In this document: piece by piece, positions 54,104 through 63,629 of the stretch
How the letters are laid out: each line of letters starts with the position of its first letter
Numbering within the stretch: position 1 is the first letter of the stretch
Source: Marivirga sericea
Lineage (GTDB): Bacteria > Bacteroidota > Bacteroidia > Cytophagales > Cyclobacteriaceae
Reading direction: 5' to 3'
Length of the DNA: 64,000 bases
Assembly: GCF_900177665.1 (NCBI RefSeq)
Contig: NZ_FXAW01000004.1
Coordinates: 310,001-374,000, forward strand
Translations under genes and position numbers: made by a program
Notes under the pieces: generated by a model
The model's database searches: none
The model's input: the letters and a program-made list of their open reading frames with translations, nothing else
What the model was told of the DNA's origin: nothing

Positions 54104-54947
54104 AGAGAAACATATCGGGTTTATTCTATTTGTGGTATTTGCAGTGCTACCTTTTACACTTGCATTTGGCTACGCCCTGCTTTATTCATTCGGGGTAATC
54201 GGGATAGTTAATGAAGGTTTTACGCTAAAGTTCTGGAAAGAAGTTTTCACCTCCTCCACCCTTGGGGTTTCATTCATTTACAGCAGTGTCATTGCTTTAA
54301 TTGGCGTGATTCTTTCGGTAAGCCTGGCGCTTTGGATTGTTCTGAAATACCGAGAAAGCTTCGGTAACAAATACTTATCCTTTATTATTTACATGCCATT
54401 GGCAGTTCCGGGTATTGTTTCAGCATTTTTCACCTATCAGCTTTTCGCTCAATCTGGTTTTTTTGCAAGATTAAGCTATCAACTGAATTGGATTGAAACT
54501 GCACAACAGTTTCCTGATTTAGTGAATGACAACTGGGCTATTGGCATCATCATTACCTTCATCAGTTTACTCACTCCTTTCTTCATCCTGCTCTATTTAA
54601 ATATTTATAAAGATGAAAGAATAGAAGAATTAAGCCAATTATCCAGAGCATTGGGTGCAAATAAAAAACAAATTGCCCTTAAAGTCAGCTTGCCGATTAT
54701 GCTGAAAAAGTCTTGGGTTCTGATTGTCCTTTATTTCATCTTCTTATTAGGAGCTTATGAAGTGCCACTCATTTTGGGACAAGAATCTCCACAGATGCTA
54801 TCGGTTCTAATTTTAAGGGAATTAAAGCAATTTGACTTAACGAAAATATCAGAAGGGTATGTAATGGCAGTGCTCTACACCGTGGTCATCATGTCAGCGA
54901 CTGTATTCATTTTTTCACGAAAAAAATTGAGAAATAATGCGTATTAG
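54093..54947 (+). CDS. ABC transporter permease 1 (YnjC-like)
   Basis: A 284-residue permease with six predicted membrane helices and the conserved cytoplasmic loop LSRALGANKKQIALKVSLPIM (EAA motif). I favour TTG 54093, whose overlap with the binding-protein stop is 11 bases, over ATG 54027, which would overlap by 77 bases and add an unrelated N-terminus. The other permease starts within its last 11 bases. Confidence 0.78.
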   Translation: MKNKEKHIGFILFVVFAVLPFTLAFGYALLYSFGVIGIVNEGFTLKFWKEVFTSSTLGVSFIYSSVIALIGVILSVSLALWIVLKYRESFGNKYLSFIIYMPLAVPGIVSAFFTYQLFAQSGFFARLSYQLNWIETAQQFPDLVNDNWAIGIIITFISLLTPFFILLYLNIYKDERIEELSQLSRALGANKKQIALKVSLPIMLKKSWVLIVLYFIFLLGAYEVPLILGQESPQMLSVLILRELKQFDLTKISEGYVMAVLYTVVIMSATVFIFSRKKLRNNAY

Positions 54948-55710
54948 TCTAAAGCCATTTTTCTTATCCATCATGGTATTGCTGATCCTCTTTCCTTTTG
55001 TGTATCTGCTATGGTTGTCCCTTTCTGCAGATTGGTCATTCCCACAGGTGATGCCTGACTATTTCGGTTTAAAAAACTGGAAGGCCTTATTGATTTCAGA
55101 AACAGGCTTATTGCGGAGTTTTTTTCAATCAGTCATCATTTCTGTTTCGGTAGGTTTTACCGCTACCTTAAGTGGCTTTGTCATTAGCCGAAATATCGCT
55201 TATCATCCCAAGAAGAATACATTAACACTTTTAAGTTATTTCCCCTATATCATTTCACCAGTTGTTTTTGGAGCATGCTTGAGTTACTTCTTTTTGAAAC
55301 TGGGGATTTTTGGACAAATGACGGGCGTCATTGTAGCTCAGTTCATGATCAGCTTTCCTTATGCCTTGATTTTCTTCAACAGTTTCTGGGGAGAAAAGAC
55401 GAAAAATATGGAAGATTTGGTCTCTACCTTAGGTGGAAATCGATTGTCCAGCTTTACAAAAGTTTTATTGCCGCTTGCCAAAGGAATGCTGTTGGTCTGC
55501 TTCTTTCAGACTTTTCTCATTTCTTGGTTTGAATATGGCTTAACATCTGTGATAGGAGTTGGCAAAGTACAAACACTAACTATCAAAGTATTTTTATTCA
55601 TCCGCGAGGCCAATTACTTCTATGGTGCTTTAAGCTCTTGCTTATTGATTTTACCGCCTTTAGTGCTGATGTATATCAACAAAAAATATGTGTTCAATAA
55701 ACTGACCTGA
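54937..55710 (+). CDS. ABC transporter permease 2
   Basis: A 257-residue permease with six helices and the EAA-like loop DLVSTLGGNRLSSFTKVLLP. Overlaps of 11 bases upstream and 1 base downstream tie it to its neighbours. YnjC of E. coli is one fused permease; here the two halves are separate genes. Confidence 0.85.
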   Translation: MRISLKPFFLSIMVLLILFPFVYLLWLSLSADWSFPQVMPDYFGLKNWKALLISETGLLRSFFQSVIISVSVGFTATLSGFVISRNIAYHPKKNTLTLLSYFPYIISPVVFGACLSYFFLKLGIFGQMTGVIVAQFMISFPYALIFFNSFWGEKTKNMEDLVSTLGGNRLSSFTKVLLPLAKGMLLVCFFQTFLISWFEYGLTSVIGVGKVQTLTIKVFLFIREANYFYGALSSCLLILPPLVLMYINKKYVFNKLT

Positions 55711-56450
55711 TGTTTTTAGAAATCCAATATATCAACAAAAGCTTTGGAAAAGAGCAGATCGTAAAGGATCTGAATTTTTCGCTAGCTCCACATAAAACGC
55801 TTAGTATATTGGGTAAATCAGGTTGTGGAAAAACCAGCATGCTGAAAATAATTGGGGGTTTGCTTAAAGCAGATAGTGGTAATATAATTTTGGATGGGAA
55901 TGATATCAGCGAATTGGAAGCTGAAAAGCGAAACATCGTTTATCTCTATCAAGAAGATTTACTATTTCCACATTTAAATGTATTTGAAAATATTGCTTTT
56001 GGTCTTCGTATCAAAAAGCAAAAAGAAGCACATATTCAAAGCAAGGTAAAAGAAATGCTGGAGCTTTTGGAATTGGAAGATCAAGGCCAAAAAATGCCTC
56101 ATCAGCTTTCAGGGGGCCAAAGACAACGAGTTTCCTTTGGAAGAGCTATTATTATCAACCCTGCTTTGCTTTTATTAGATGAGCCTTTCGGTAGCCTGGA
56201 TGCCGGCACTCGACAAAGAATGCAACAGTTATTTAAGGACATTGCCCACAAATTTAAAATCACTTCACTATTTGTCACCCATGATTTGAAAGAAGCAATT
56301 CTGATGGGAGATGAAATCGCCTTTATGCAAAGTGGAAAACTAAAATTATATAAAAACAAAGAAGAATTTATAGCAGACCCATCAACTGGTGTGCAAAACG
56401 AAATCGGTTTTTGGGAAAATCTAATCCCAAAAGGACAAAACATAATTTAA
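55710..56450 (+). CDS. ABC transporter ATP-binding protein (YnjD-like)
   Basis: A 246-residue ATPase. Walker A is LGKSGCGKTSML, the signature LSGGQRQRVSFGRA, Walker B LLLLDEPFGSLDAG and the switch His FVTHDLKEA. The ending (about residues 205-246) lacks a regulatory domain. It energises the importer encoded just upstream and shares its first base with the permease stop. Confidence 0.9.
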   Translation: MFLEIQYINKSFGKEQIVKDLNFSLAPHKTLSILGKSGCGKTSMLKIIGGLLKADSGNIILDGNDISELEAEKRNIVYLYQEDLLFPHLNVFENIAFGLRIKKQKEAHIQSKVKEMLELLELEDQGQKMPHQLSGGQRQRVSFGRAIIINPALLLLDEPFGSLDAGTRQRMQQLFKDIAHKFKITSLFVTHDLKEAILMGDEIAFMQSGKLKLYKNKEEFIADPSTGVQNEIGFWENLIPKGQNII

Positions 56451-56461
56451 ACCAATACTAA

Positions 56462-57388
56462 ATGGAAACGAAAAATATTTGGATAGATACTGACCTCTCT
56501 GTAGGCATGAAAAGACATATCAGAGAAGGTTATTGCGATGTGGATGATGGATATGCTTTATTGCAATTATTCAAAGCAGACAATGTTGAAATAATGGGGA
56601 TAAGTGCTGTTTTCGGTAATACGAAAATCGATGACGCTTACCGCCTTTGCCAGGAAATGAGCACAAAACATGCAAAAAATCAAATCCCCGTTTACAAAGG
56701 AGCAGGTTCAGCCATCGACTTAAGCAAAGTAGAAACAAATGATGCGGTAGAAGCTTTGGCTAGTGCACTAAAAGAAACTCAATTGACTATTTTAGCCATA
56801 GGTCCCGCTACTAACGTAGGACTACTCCTATTGAAATATCCTGAATTGAAAACCCAAATCAGAGAAGTGGTTTTAGTGGCTGGCAGAAGGAAACCTACTG
56901 ACTATTTTAAAATTGGGAATCAAGGAAATCACGCAAGGGATTTGAATTTCGATCTAGACAACCAGGCATTCAACATCATGTTTGAAGCAGGTATAGCAGT
57001 CACTCTATGCCCATTTGAAATCTCAAGCAAAGTGTGGATTGGCGCTGATGATTTAAAAAAACTGGATAATGGCGAGGCCGGAAATAAGTGGCTGGCAGAG
57101 CATTCTCAGCCATGGTTAGCACAATGGATCAATCAAGGAGCCACTGGTTTTAATCCATTCGATGTTTTGGCTAGCCACTACATAATTGCTCCTGAAGATA
57201 TTATCAGCGAAGATCTAAAGGCACAATTAGAAATTCATCCGGACGATACTGTCAAAGACAATAATAAGGAGGTATTTAAGAATTATCTTCTCTGTGGCAA
57301 TGAAGGAACATTTCCTGTAAAATACTGCCACGATGTGGTATCAGACTACCATGAAAAATTAATGGAATCTTTAATCAAAAAAAGCTAA
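56462..57388 (+). CDS. Nucleoside hydrolase family protein
   Basis: A 308-residue enzyme of the inosine/uridine-preferring hydrolase family, which cleaves the N-glycosidic bond of ribonucleosides to base and ribose. The Ca-binding motif, normally DTDxGxDD, is split: DTD at residues 8-10 and DVDDGYAL after a 15-residue insert (SVGMKRHIREGYC). Other family blocks are present: LAIGPATNVGLLL and FDLDNQAFNIM. No signal peptide, so it acts in the cytoplasm on imported substrate. It follows the importer genes by 12 bases. Confidence 0.85.
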   Translation: METKNIWIDTDLSVGMKRHIREGYCDVDDGYALLQLFKADNVEIMGISAVFGNTKIDDAYRLCQEMSTKHAKNQIPVYKGAGSAIDLSKVETNDAVEALASALKETQLTILAIGPATNVGLLLLKYPELKTQIREVVLVAGRRKPTDYFKIGNQGNHARDLNFDLDNQAFNIMFEAGIAVTLCPFEISSKVWIGADDLKKLDNGEAGNKWLAEHSQPWLAQWINQGATGFNPFDVLASHYIIAPEDIISEDLKAQLEIHPDDTVKDNNKEVFKNYLLCGNEGTFPVKYCHDVVSDYHEKLMESLIKKS

Positions 57389-57393
57389 GCACA

Positions 57394-58386
57394 ATGATTA
57401 AACTTGATAATCAATTAGAAACCATCAATACCTATTTACAAGATCAAAAATGGTTAGACGATAACGAAAAAGTAGTATCAGTTGAAAAACCTGGTGAGGG
57501 AAATATGAACTTCACGCTTAGATGCAGAACTTCAAATAACCGCACTTTCATCATAAAACAAAGTCGTGATTTTGTGGAGAAATTCCCTCAAGTTCCTGCT
57601 CCGGCAGAACGGGTTCTGAGAGAAGCAGAATTCTATGAAATCATTAAAAAGAACCCTGATTTAAGCAGTAGGACTCCGGAAATTCTCGCAGTGGATGAAG
57701 AAAATCATATCATCCTCATGGAAGATTTGGGCGAGAGTAGTGACTATACTTTTTTATATCAGGAAGGTAAAAATTTGTCGGAAACCGAGCTCAAAGAAAT
57801 CATGCATTTCATAGCCGATTTGCACACCCATTTTACTACCGAAACATGCTCAAAAATCATCCATAATAATGAGATGAGAAAACTTAATCACGAGCATATC
57901 TTCAAATTCCCATTCATGAAAGACAATGGAATGAATCTAGATGATGTGATGCCCGGTTTGGAAGCCGTTAAGCAGGATATTATCTACAATGAAGCGCTTC
58001 AGCTGGCACTAAAGCACCTAGGTGACCAATATTTATCTGATGGCAAGCATTTACTTCATGGCGATTACTTTCTGGGAAGTTGGCTCAATACAAAATCAGG
58101 CTTAAAAATTATCGATCCGGAATTTTGTTTTTTCGGCCCTAAAGAATTTGAAATAGGCGTATGCATGGCGCATTTGTATTTAGCGCAGCAACCCTATCCT
58201 ATTATTCAAAAAGCAATGGATTTCTATAAGGAAAAAGCACCATTTGATGATGTGTTAATGATGAAATTTATGGCTGTAGAGATGATGAGGCGCATATTAG
58301 GTCTTGCACAACTACCTATCAATCAAACACTAGAAGAAAGAAAGGCTTTAGTAGAAAGAGGCGTCATGATGCTCACAAAATACTAA
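57394..58386 (+). CDS. Phosphotransferase, methylthioribose kinase-like
   Basis: A 330-residue kinase of the APH/choline-kinase fold. HLLHGDYFLGSWL contains the catalytic Asp, and LKIIDPEFCFFGPKEFEIG the metal-binding Asp; both blocks follow the 5-methylthioribose kinase (MtnK) pattern. ATP-binding is in the N-lobe (PGEGNMNFTLRCR, FIIKQS). Placed between a nucleoside hydrolase and SusC, it most likely phosphorylates the sugar freed by that hydrolase. True MtnK identity is uncertain. Confidence 0.8.
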   Translation: MIKLDNQLETINTYLQDQKWLDDNEKVVSVEKPGEGNMNFTLRCRTSNNRTFIIKQSRDFVEKFPQVPAPAERVLREAEFYEIIKKNPDLSSRTPEILAVDEENHIILMEDLGESSDYTFLYQEGKNLSETELKEIMHFIADLHTHFTTETCSKIIHNNEMRKLNHEHIFKFPFMKDNGMNLDDVMPGLEAVKQDIIYNEALQLALKHLGDQYLSDGKHLLHGDYFLGSWLNTKSGLKIIDPEFCFFGPKEFEIGVCMAHLYLAQQPYPIIQKAMDFYKEKAPFDDVLMMKFMAVEMMRRILGLAQLPINQTLEERKALVERGVMMLTKY

Positions 58387-58418
58387 GATTTAAAGTAATC
58401 GATTCAACCCAAATTAAA

Positions 58419-61400
58419 ATGAAGAAATTAATACTTATTTTATGCTATTTACTGAGCTTTAATTTATCGGCTCAAGATAGCAAAACCTATTCATCTGTAG
58501 TCATTGACTCAAAAGGAGAGCCCATTCCAGGAGCAGTTGTTAACGAAATGGGAACCGAGAGATTTTCTGTTACCTTAAGTGACGGAAGTTTTAAACTAAA
58601 AACTCCATCTGAAAATTTCACTTTAAGCATTCAATCCTTAGGTTTTAAAGATTTTAAGGTAGAAATCAATAATGGATCTATGCCTCCTGAAATCAAGCTG
58701 ACTGAAGATTTGGAACAATTGGATGAAGTAGTGGTCACGGCTTTGGGCATTGAGCGTGAAAAACAATCGCTTGGCTCGTCTGTAACCCAAGTTGATAGCC
58801 GAGCATTAAGTGATGTTCCCCTTACCAATGTCGTCAATAGCTTGGCAGGTCAGGTGGCTGGTGTCCAAATTACCAATGGCTCCTCAGGTGTAGGTTCCTC
58901 TTCAAGGATCATTATTAGAGGAGAAAACTCACTAAGTGGTAGAAATGAGCCCCTTTTTGTGGTGGATGGCGTGCCCATTAGTAATAGACAAATAACCAGT
59001 GATTTAGTAAATGACGGTGCACTGCAAGAAGTAGATTACGGGAATGGTGCTGCGGAAATAAACCCTGATGATATCGCTTCCATTTCTATTTTGAAAGGTG
59101 CTGGTTCTGCTGCATTATACGGTGCAAGAGCTGCAAATGGTGTGGTGCTCATTACCACCAAAAGAGGAGAAAGAAAACAAGGATTTGGTGTTAGTACCAG
59201 CAGTCTACTAACTTTTGAAACGCTTTTAACACTACCTGATTATCAAAATGAATACGGTGGTGGTTCAAATGGAGAATATGCATTTCAGAATGGAATCGGT
59301 GCTGGAATAAACGATGGCGGCATCAGTAGTTATGGTCCTAGATTAGACATTGGCCTAATGATTCCACAATTCGACAGTCCATCTGCAGATGTTAATGGAA
59401 ACCCTGTACGAGCCGGTGATGTAAATGCCAGAAGAAGAGCTGACGGTACTTTTACTGACATTACCGCTACTCCTTGGGTATCAAGACCTGACAATGTTCG
59501 CAATTTCTTTGAAACAGGAATCACCTCTCAGCAGAATATTGCAGTTCACTCATCGAGCGAAAAAAGCAGAATCAGATTAGCATATAGTAATTTGAGAAAT
59601 GAGGGCACTTTACCGAATACTGGTTTAGATAGAGATGGAATATCATTAAGTCTGGACCAACAGCTGACCAATCGAATCAGCATTAATTCCTATGTGAATT
59701 ATATCAATTCCAGAAGCGAAAACCGTCCGAACTTAGGCTACGGATACGAAAATCCAATGTATGGATTTAATTGGACGGGAAGGAACTGCAACATCGCCTC
59801 TATGCGCGATTATTGGCAAGCCGGACAAGAAGGTACCCAACATTATGACTTTAATTATCTGTGGCTGACCAATCCTTATTTAACGCTTTTTGAAAATACC
59901 AATAGCTTCAATAAAAACAGGCTTTTAGGAAATGCATCAGTGAATTATGACATTACCGATAAGCTCAGTTTAAGCTTGCGCTCGGGTATAGATCGCTACA
60001 ATGATGAAAGAGAATTCAGAAGGGCAGTGAGTACCAATCGAAATCCATTTGGTAGTTACAGAGAAGACAATGTAGTCTACAGTGAAATGAATACTGATAT
60101 TTTATTGACTTATCGTGATCAAATCAATAATGATTTCAAATATTCCATATCAGGAGGAGCGAATCGCTTTGACCAGCAAATTTCCTATGCATATTCTCAG
60201 GCAACACAACTAGCTTTGCCAGGAATTTATTCCTTAGCGAATTCCAGAACGCCTTTACAAGGAAATAGTCAGGAGTTCAATAAGAGGATCAACAGCATCT
60301 ACGGAATAGGAAATATAAGCTATCAATCTAAAGTATATTTAGATTTGACCGCTAGAAATGACTGGAGCAGTACCCTACCTGATGATTTTGCTTATTATTC
60401 AGCAGGTTTGAGTTTTGTTTTGGATGGATTGATGGAGACGGCTGACAATATTTCTTTTGCTAATGTGAGATTAAGTGCTGCCAGTGTGGGGAATGATACA
60501 GATCCTTATCAGACTCGGCAAACCTATGTTTTCAATCAAAATTATGGCTCTTTGTTCAGGGTGACAAACGAAACTTTGCTGAAAAATCCTGACTTGAAAC
60601 CCGAACGCTTAAATGCCCTAGAAGCAGGTACGGAAATCCGACTTTTCAATGATCGATTACAGATTGATATAGCTGGCTATCAAAATACTAGTATCAACCA
60701 AATCATATCGCGACCGGTTTCTAATGCCTCTGGTTTCCAAAATAAAAATGAAAATGGTGGGGAAGTACGAACACGTGGATTAGAAGTATTAGTAAGTGGA
60801 AGAATTATTAATAAATCAGATTTCAAATGGACTAGCTCCGTCAACTTTAACACTTACAATAGCATTGTAACGGAACTTCCAGAAGGTGTCAGTCAGTACG
60901 TGACCGGAGTTGCCAATGTATTCGGTGGATCAGGAGGTTCTAATTCCGTTTTTTATATAGCGAGAGAAAATGGCCGAGTTGGTGATATGTACGGAACTGG
61001 CTTTGTAGAAATTGAAGGTGAGACGCTATACGAAAATGGCTTACCCGTTCAAGATGGAAATTTAAGATTATTAGGTAATTACAATCCCGATTTCATGTTT
61101 GGATGGAATAATCAAGTCACTTACAAAAATTTTGTATTCTCCATGTTATGGGATTGGCGCCAAGGAGGCACTATTGTTTCTAGGACAAAAGCATTGGGAA
61201 GTACTTCAGGTGTTTTGCAAGAAACATTGGAAGGAAGAGAAAATGGCGTTATTGGTGATGGCGTAATGAATACGGGAACCGATGAAAACCCCGTATATGT
61301 GGCCAATAATGTAAATGTTCCTGCAAGTCAATTTTATAATAATTTTTATGACAGAGGAAATGAAGCCAGTGCTTTATATGATGCTTCATACATTAAGCTG

Positions 61401-61628
61401 AGACAATTGAGTTTGTATTACACCTTAAGTAATTCATTTGCTGAGCGAATAGGTTTTCAGAATATAAAAATTGGGTTCATCGGTAGTAACTTATTGTTAT
61501 TTACCGAAAATCCACATTTCGACCCTGAGTTGAATGCTCTCCAAGAAACCAGCATTACTTACGGAGTGGAAGATATGTCTTATCCTTCTACCCGAAGCTT
61601 TGGTTTCAGTTTAAAAACAAATTTTTAA
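58419..61628 (+). CDS. SusC/RagA-family TonB-linked outer-membrane transporter
   Basis: A 1069-residue beta-barrel transporter. A signal peptide (to 18) precedes a carboxypeptidase-like domain (residues 20-100) and the plug (about 115-230, with SLAGQVAGVQITNGSSGVGSSS and GENSLSGRNEPLFVVDGVPI). The barrel ends in SFGFSLKTNF. It takes up the ligand delivered by the SusD lipoprotein, 9 bases downstream. In this operon the cargo is probably the same compound that the ABC importer carries across the inner membrane. Confidence 0.93.
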   Translation: MKKLILILCYLLSFNLSAQDSKTYSSVVIDSKGEPIPGAVVNEMGTERFSVTLSDGSFKLKTPSENFTLSIQSLGFKDFKVEINNGSMPPEIKLTEDLEQLDEVVVTALGIEREKQSLGSSVTQVDSRALSDVPLTNVVNSLAGQVAGVQITNGSSGVGSSSRIIIRGENSLSGRNEPLFVVDGVPISNRQITSDLVNDGALQEVDYGNGAAEINPDDIASISILKGAGSAALYGARAANGVVLITTKRGERKQGFGVSTSSLLTFETLLTLPDYQNEYGGGSNGEYAFQNGIGAGINDGGISSYGPRLDIGLMIPQFDSPSADVNGNPVRAGDVNARRRADGTFTDITATPWVSRPDNVRNFFETGITSQQNIAVHSSSEKSRIRLAYSNLRNEGTLPNTGLDRDGISLSLDQQLTNRISINSYVNYINSRSENRPNLGYGYENPMYGFNWTGRNCNIASMRDYWQAGQEGTQHYDFNYLWLTNPYLTLFENTNSFNKNRLLGNASVNYDITDKLSLSLRSGIDRYNDEREFRRAVSTNRNPFGSYREDNVVYSEMNTDILLTYRDQINNDFKYSISGGANRFDQQISYAYSQATQLALPGIYSLANSRTPLQGNSQEFNKRINSIYGIGNISYQSKVYLDLTARNDWSSTLPDDFAYYSAGLSFVLDGLMETADNISFANVRLSAASVGNDTDPYQTRQTYVFNQNYGSLFRVTNETLLKNPDLKPERLNALEAGTEIRLFNDRLQIDIAGYQNTSINQIISRPVSNASGFQNKNENGGEVRTRGLEVLVSGRIINKSDFKWTSSVNFNTYNSIVTELPEGVSQYVTGVANVFGGSGGSNSVFYIARENGRVGDMYGTGFVEIEGETLYENGLPVQDGNLRLLGNYNPDFMFGWNNQVTYKNFVFSMLWDWRQGGTIVSRTKALGSTSGVLQETLEGRENGVIGDGVMNTGTDENPVYVANNVNVPASQFYNNFYDRGNEASALYDASYIKLRQLSLYYTLSNSFAERIGFQNIKIGFIGSNLLLFTENPHFDPELNALQETSITYGVEDMSYPSTRSFGFSLKTNF

Positions 61629-61637
61629 GTCCTTTCA

Positions 61638-63089
61638 ATGATGAGAATTATGAAAAATATAGGAATCGTACTGATGCTGTTAATAATGACAGCTTGTACA
61701 GATAATTTTGAAGAAATAAATGAAAATCCGAATCTCCCTGAAAATGTAAGTCCGCAGTTCTTGCTGTCTAATATCATTTCGGTTTCGGCAGATCGAAATA
61801 CATACGAACAAGGGTTTAGATTGGCTAATTACTTAGCTCAATTTTCTGCAAGTGTGGAATTTGAAAGAATTGATCGCTACGAAATGGGCTCCAATAGTGG
61901 GTATTGGAATACTATTTTCCGACTGCTGTCAGATATCCGGTCTATGCAGGAAATCGAAGGCACCAATGAAGCATATCAAGCAGTGGGAGATATTATGAGA
62001 TCCTATTTGTTTTCACAATTAACGGATATGTATGGTGATGTTCCTTACACAGATGCCATCAATGCTTTAGATGGGAATTTCAGTCCCCGATACGATACCC
62101 AAGAAAGTATTTACATGGATAACGAGACGGGTATTTTGGCAGTGCTAGCTCAGTCAGTGGAAACTTTAAAATCAACAAACTCCAGCATTCAAGGTGATAT
62201 GATGTTCAATAATGACCTGAATCAATGGGTAAAGTTTGCCAATTCTCTCAGAGTTCGATACTTTTTGAGGGTCAGTAATAAAATCACCGACTTTAGTGAA
62301 TTGCAATCAATAGTGGCGAATGAAGATCTCATGCAATCAAATGCTGACAATGCTGTAGTACCTTATCTTTCATCAGCTCCTAATCAATGGCCCATGTCAT
62401 TAGCAGGTTTAGGGCTTTATCAAGAGCATCGGATGACGCAAACGGTAGATTCCATACTAACCTTATGGGATGATCCTCGCATTGCTATATTGTATAAGCC
62501 AACAGAAGAAAGTGTTCAGAATGGAAATCTAGAGTATAATGGTTTATTAAATGGACAGAGCAGAGAAACGATAGCCGAAAAAGGTATTAATTTAAGTAAT
62601 ATCTCCTTGTTTGGTTCAGTATTTAGAGATGTACCCAATGGAGTAGATGGCCAAATTATGCAGTATGCCGAATTGCAGTTTGCCTTAGCGGAAGCTGCTC
62701 TAAAAGGCTATATTTCAAGGGATGCCAATAGCTATTATCAAGAAGGATTGGCTGCAAGCTTTGACTATTGGGGAGCAAATCTACCCGCTGATTATTTTAC
62801 AAGACCTTCCATAGCTTTAACAGGAAATACAGAAGATGATTTAGTGAAAATCTTATCTCAAAAGTGGTTAAGTCTGATCAATAACGGACATGAAGCATGG
62901 TTTAATGTGCGAAGAACAGGTATTCCTAACTTGAAAGCGGGTCCTGATAATTTAAACGGTGATAGATATCCTGTACGGTACCTATATCCTGAATCAGAAC
63001 AAGCTACTAATGCCGAAAATTTTCAAGAGGCTGCACAAAGAATTGGTGGAAATACTGTTAACAGTAAAGGTTGGTGGGAAAGTGATTAA
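61638..63089 (+). CDS. SusD/RagB-family substrate-capturing lipoprotein
   Basis: A 483-residue lipoprotein (lipobox MTAC, Cys about 21) of the SusD-like_2 type: NFEEINENPNLPENVSPQFLL, LFSQLTDMYGDVPYTDA, LNQWVKFANSLRVRYFLRVS and the late INNGHEAWFNVRRTGIPNL. The helix-rich TPR-like core caps the SusC barrel and binds ligand at the cell surface. Two other starts (MMRIMK) are possible. Confidence 0.92.
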   Translation: MMRIMKNIGIVLMLLIMTACTDNFEEINENPNLPENVSPQFLLSNIISVSADRNTYEQGFRLANYLAQFSASVEFERIDRYEMGSNSGYWNTIFRLLSDIRSMQEIEGTNEAYQAVGDIMRSYLFSQLTDMYGDVPYTDAINALDGNFSPRYDTQESIYMDNETGILAVLAQSVETLKSTNSSIQGDMMFNNDLNQWVKFANSLRVRYFLRVSNKITDFSELQSIVANEDLMQSNADNAVVPYLSSAPNQWPMSLAGLGLYQEHRMTQTVDSILTLWDDPRIAILYKPTEESVQNGNLEYNGLLNGQSRETIAEKGINLSNISLFGSVFRDVPNGVDGQIMQYAELQFALAEAALKGYISRDANSYYQEGLAASFDYWGANLPADYFTRPSIALTGNTEDDLVKILSQKWLSLINNGHEAWFNVRRTGIPNLKAGPDNLNGDRYPVRYLYPESEQATNAENFQEAAQRIGGNTVNSKGWWESD

Positions 63090-63126
63090 TTTAATTAATA
63101 ATTAGTAATTGAATAATTAATAATGG

Positions 63127-63178
63127 GGCTTGTCGGACATAATAATAGTAACGAACCTACTATTGTATCTGACAAGTC
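63127..63178. repeat. Imperfect hairpin after susD
   Basis: GGCTTGTC (63127-63134) pairs with GACAAGTC (63171-63178) with one mismatch, and AATAGTA with TACTATT inside. No T run follows, so a terminator role is uncertain. Confidence 0.4.
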
Positions 63179-63220
63179 ACTATTCTTACATATTGATTCT
63201 TGACTCTTAAATCTGATCAA

Positions 63221-63577
63221 ATGGAACTAATATTTGTTTACAATGCCAATTCAGGAAAATGGAACGGGTATATGGATATCATGCATAAAATATTTTCTCC
63301 TAAAACCTATCCCTGCAGTTTATGTGACATTACCTATGGAACTTTCAAAATCCGGGAAGAGTGGGCTGAATTCAAAAAAACATTGGATATTCCGCTAACA
63401 TTCTTGCATAAAGATGAGTGGTTGGAGCAGTACGGATTTAAAGACCAGCTACCCGCTATTTTCATTAAAGAAGGTGATGATATTAAGAGTTGGATTCCCG
63501 CAGAAACGCTGGATCAGCAGGATTTAGGCTCTCTAAAAAAATTAATAAGGAACAAATTGAATCTGGCTATGAAATAA
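63221..63577 (+). CDS. Small conserved hypothetical protein
   Basis: A 118-residue cytoplasmic protein. MELIFVYNANSGKWNGYMDI and a CSLCDITYG motif (Cys-x-x-Cys) are recognisable from a conserved bacterial family of unknown function, sometimes annotated as a GTPase although no GTP-binding motif is visible here. The Cys pair could bind metal or act as a redox site. ATG 63221 is chosen over a TTG 21 bases upstream. Confidence 0.65.
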   Translation: MELIFVYNANSGKWNGYMDIMHKIFSPKTYPCSLCDITYGTFKIREEWAEFKKTLDIPLTFLHKDEWLEQYGFKDQLPAIFIKEGDDIKSWIPAETLDQQDLGSLKKLIRNKLNLAMK

Positions 63578-63629
63578 TTTACCGATAAAATTGTAGTTTT
63601 ATTTTTAAACTATCAACTGCGACCTGATT

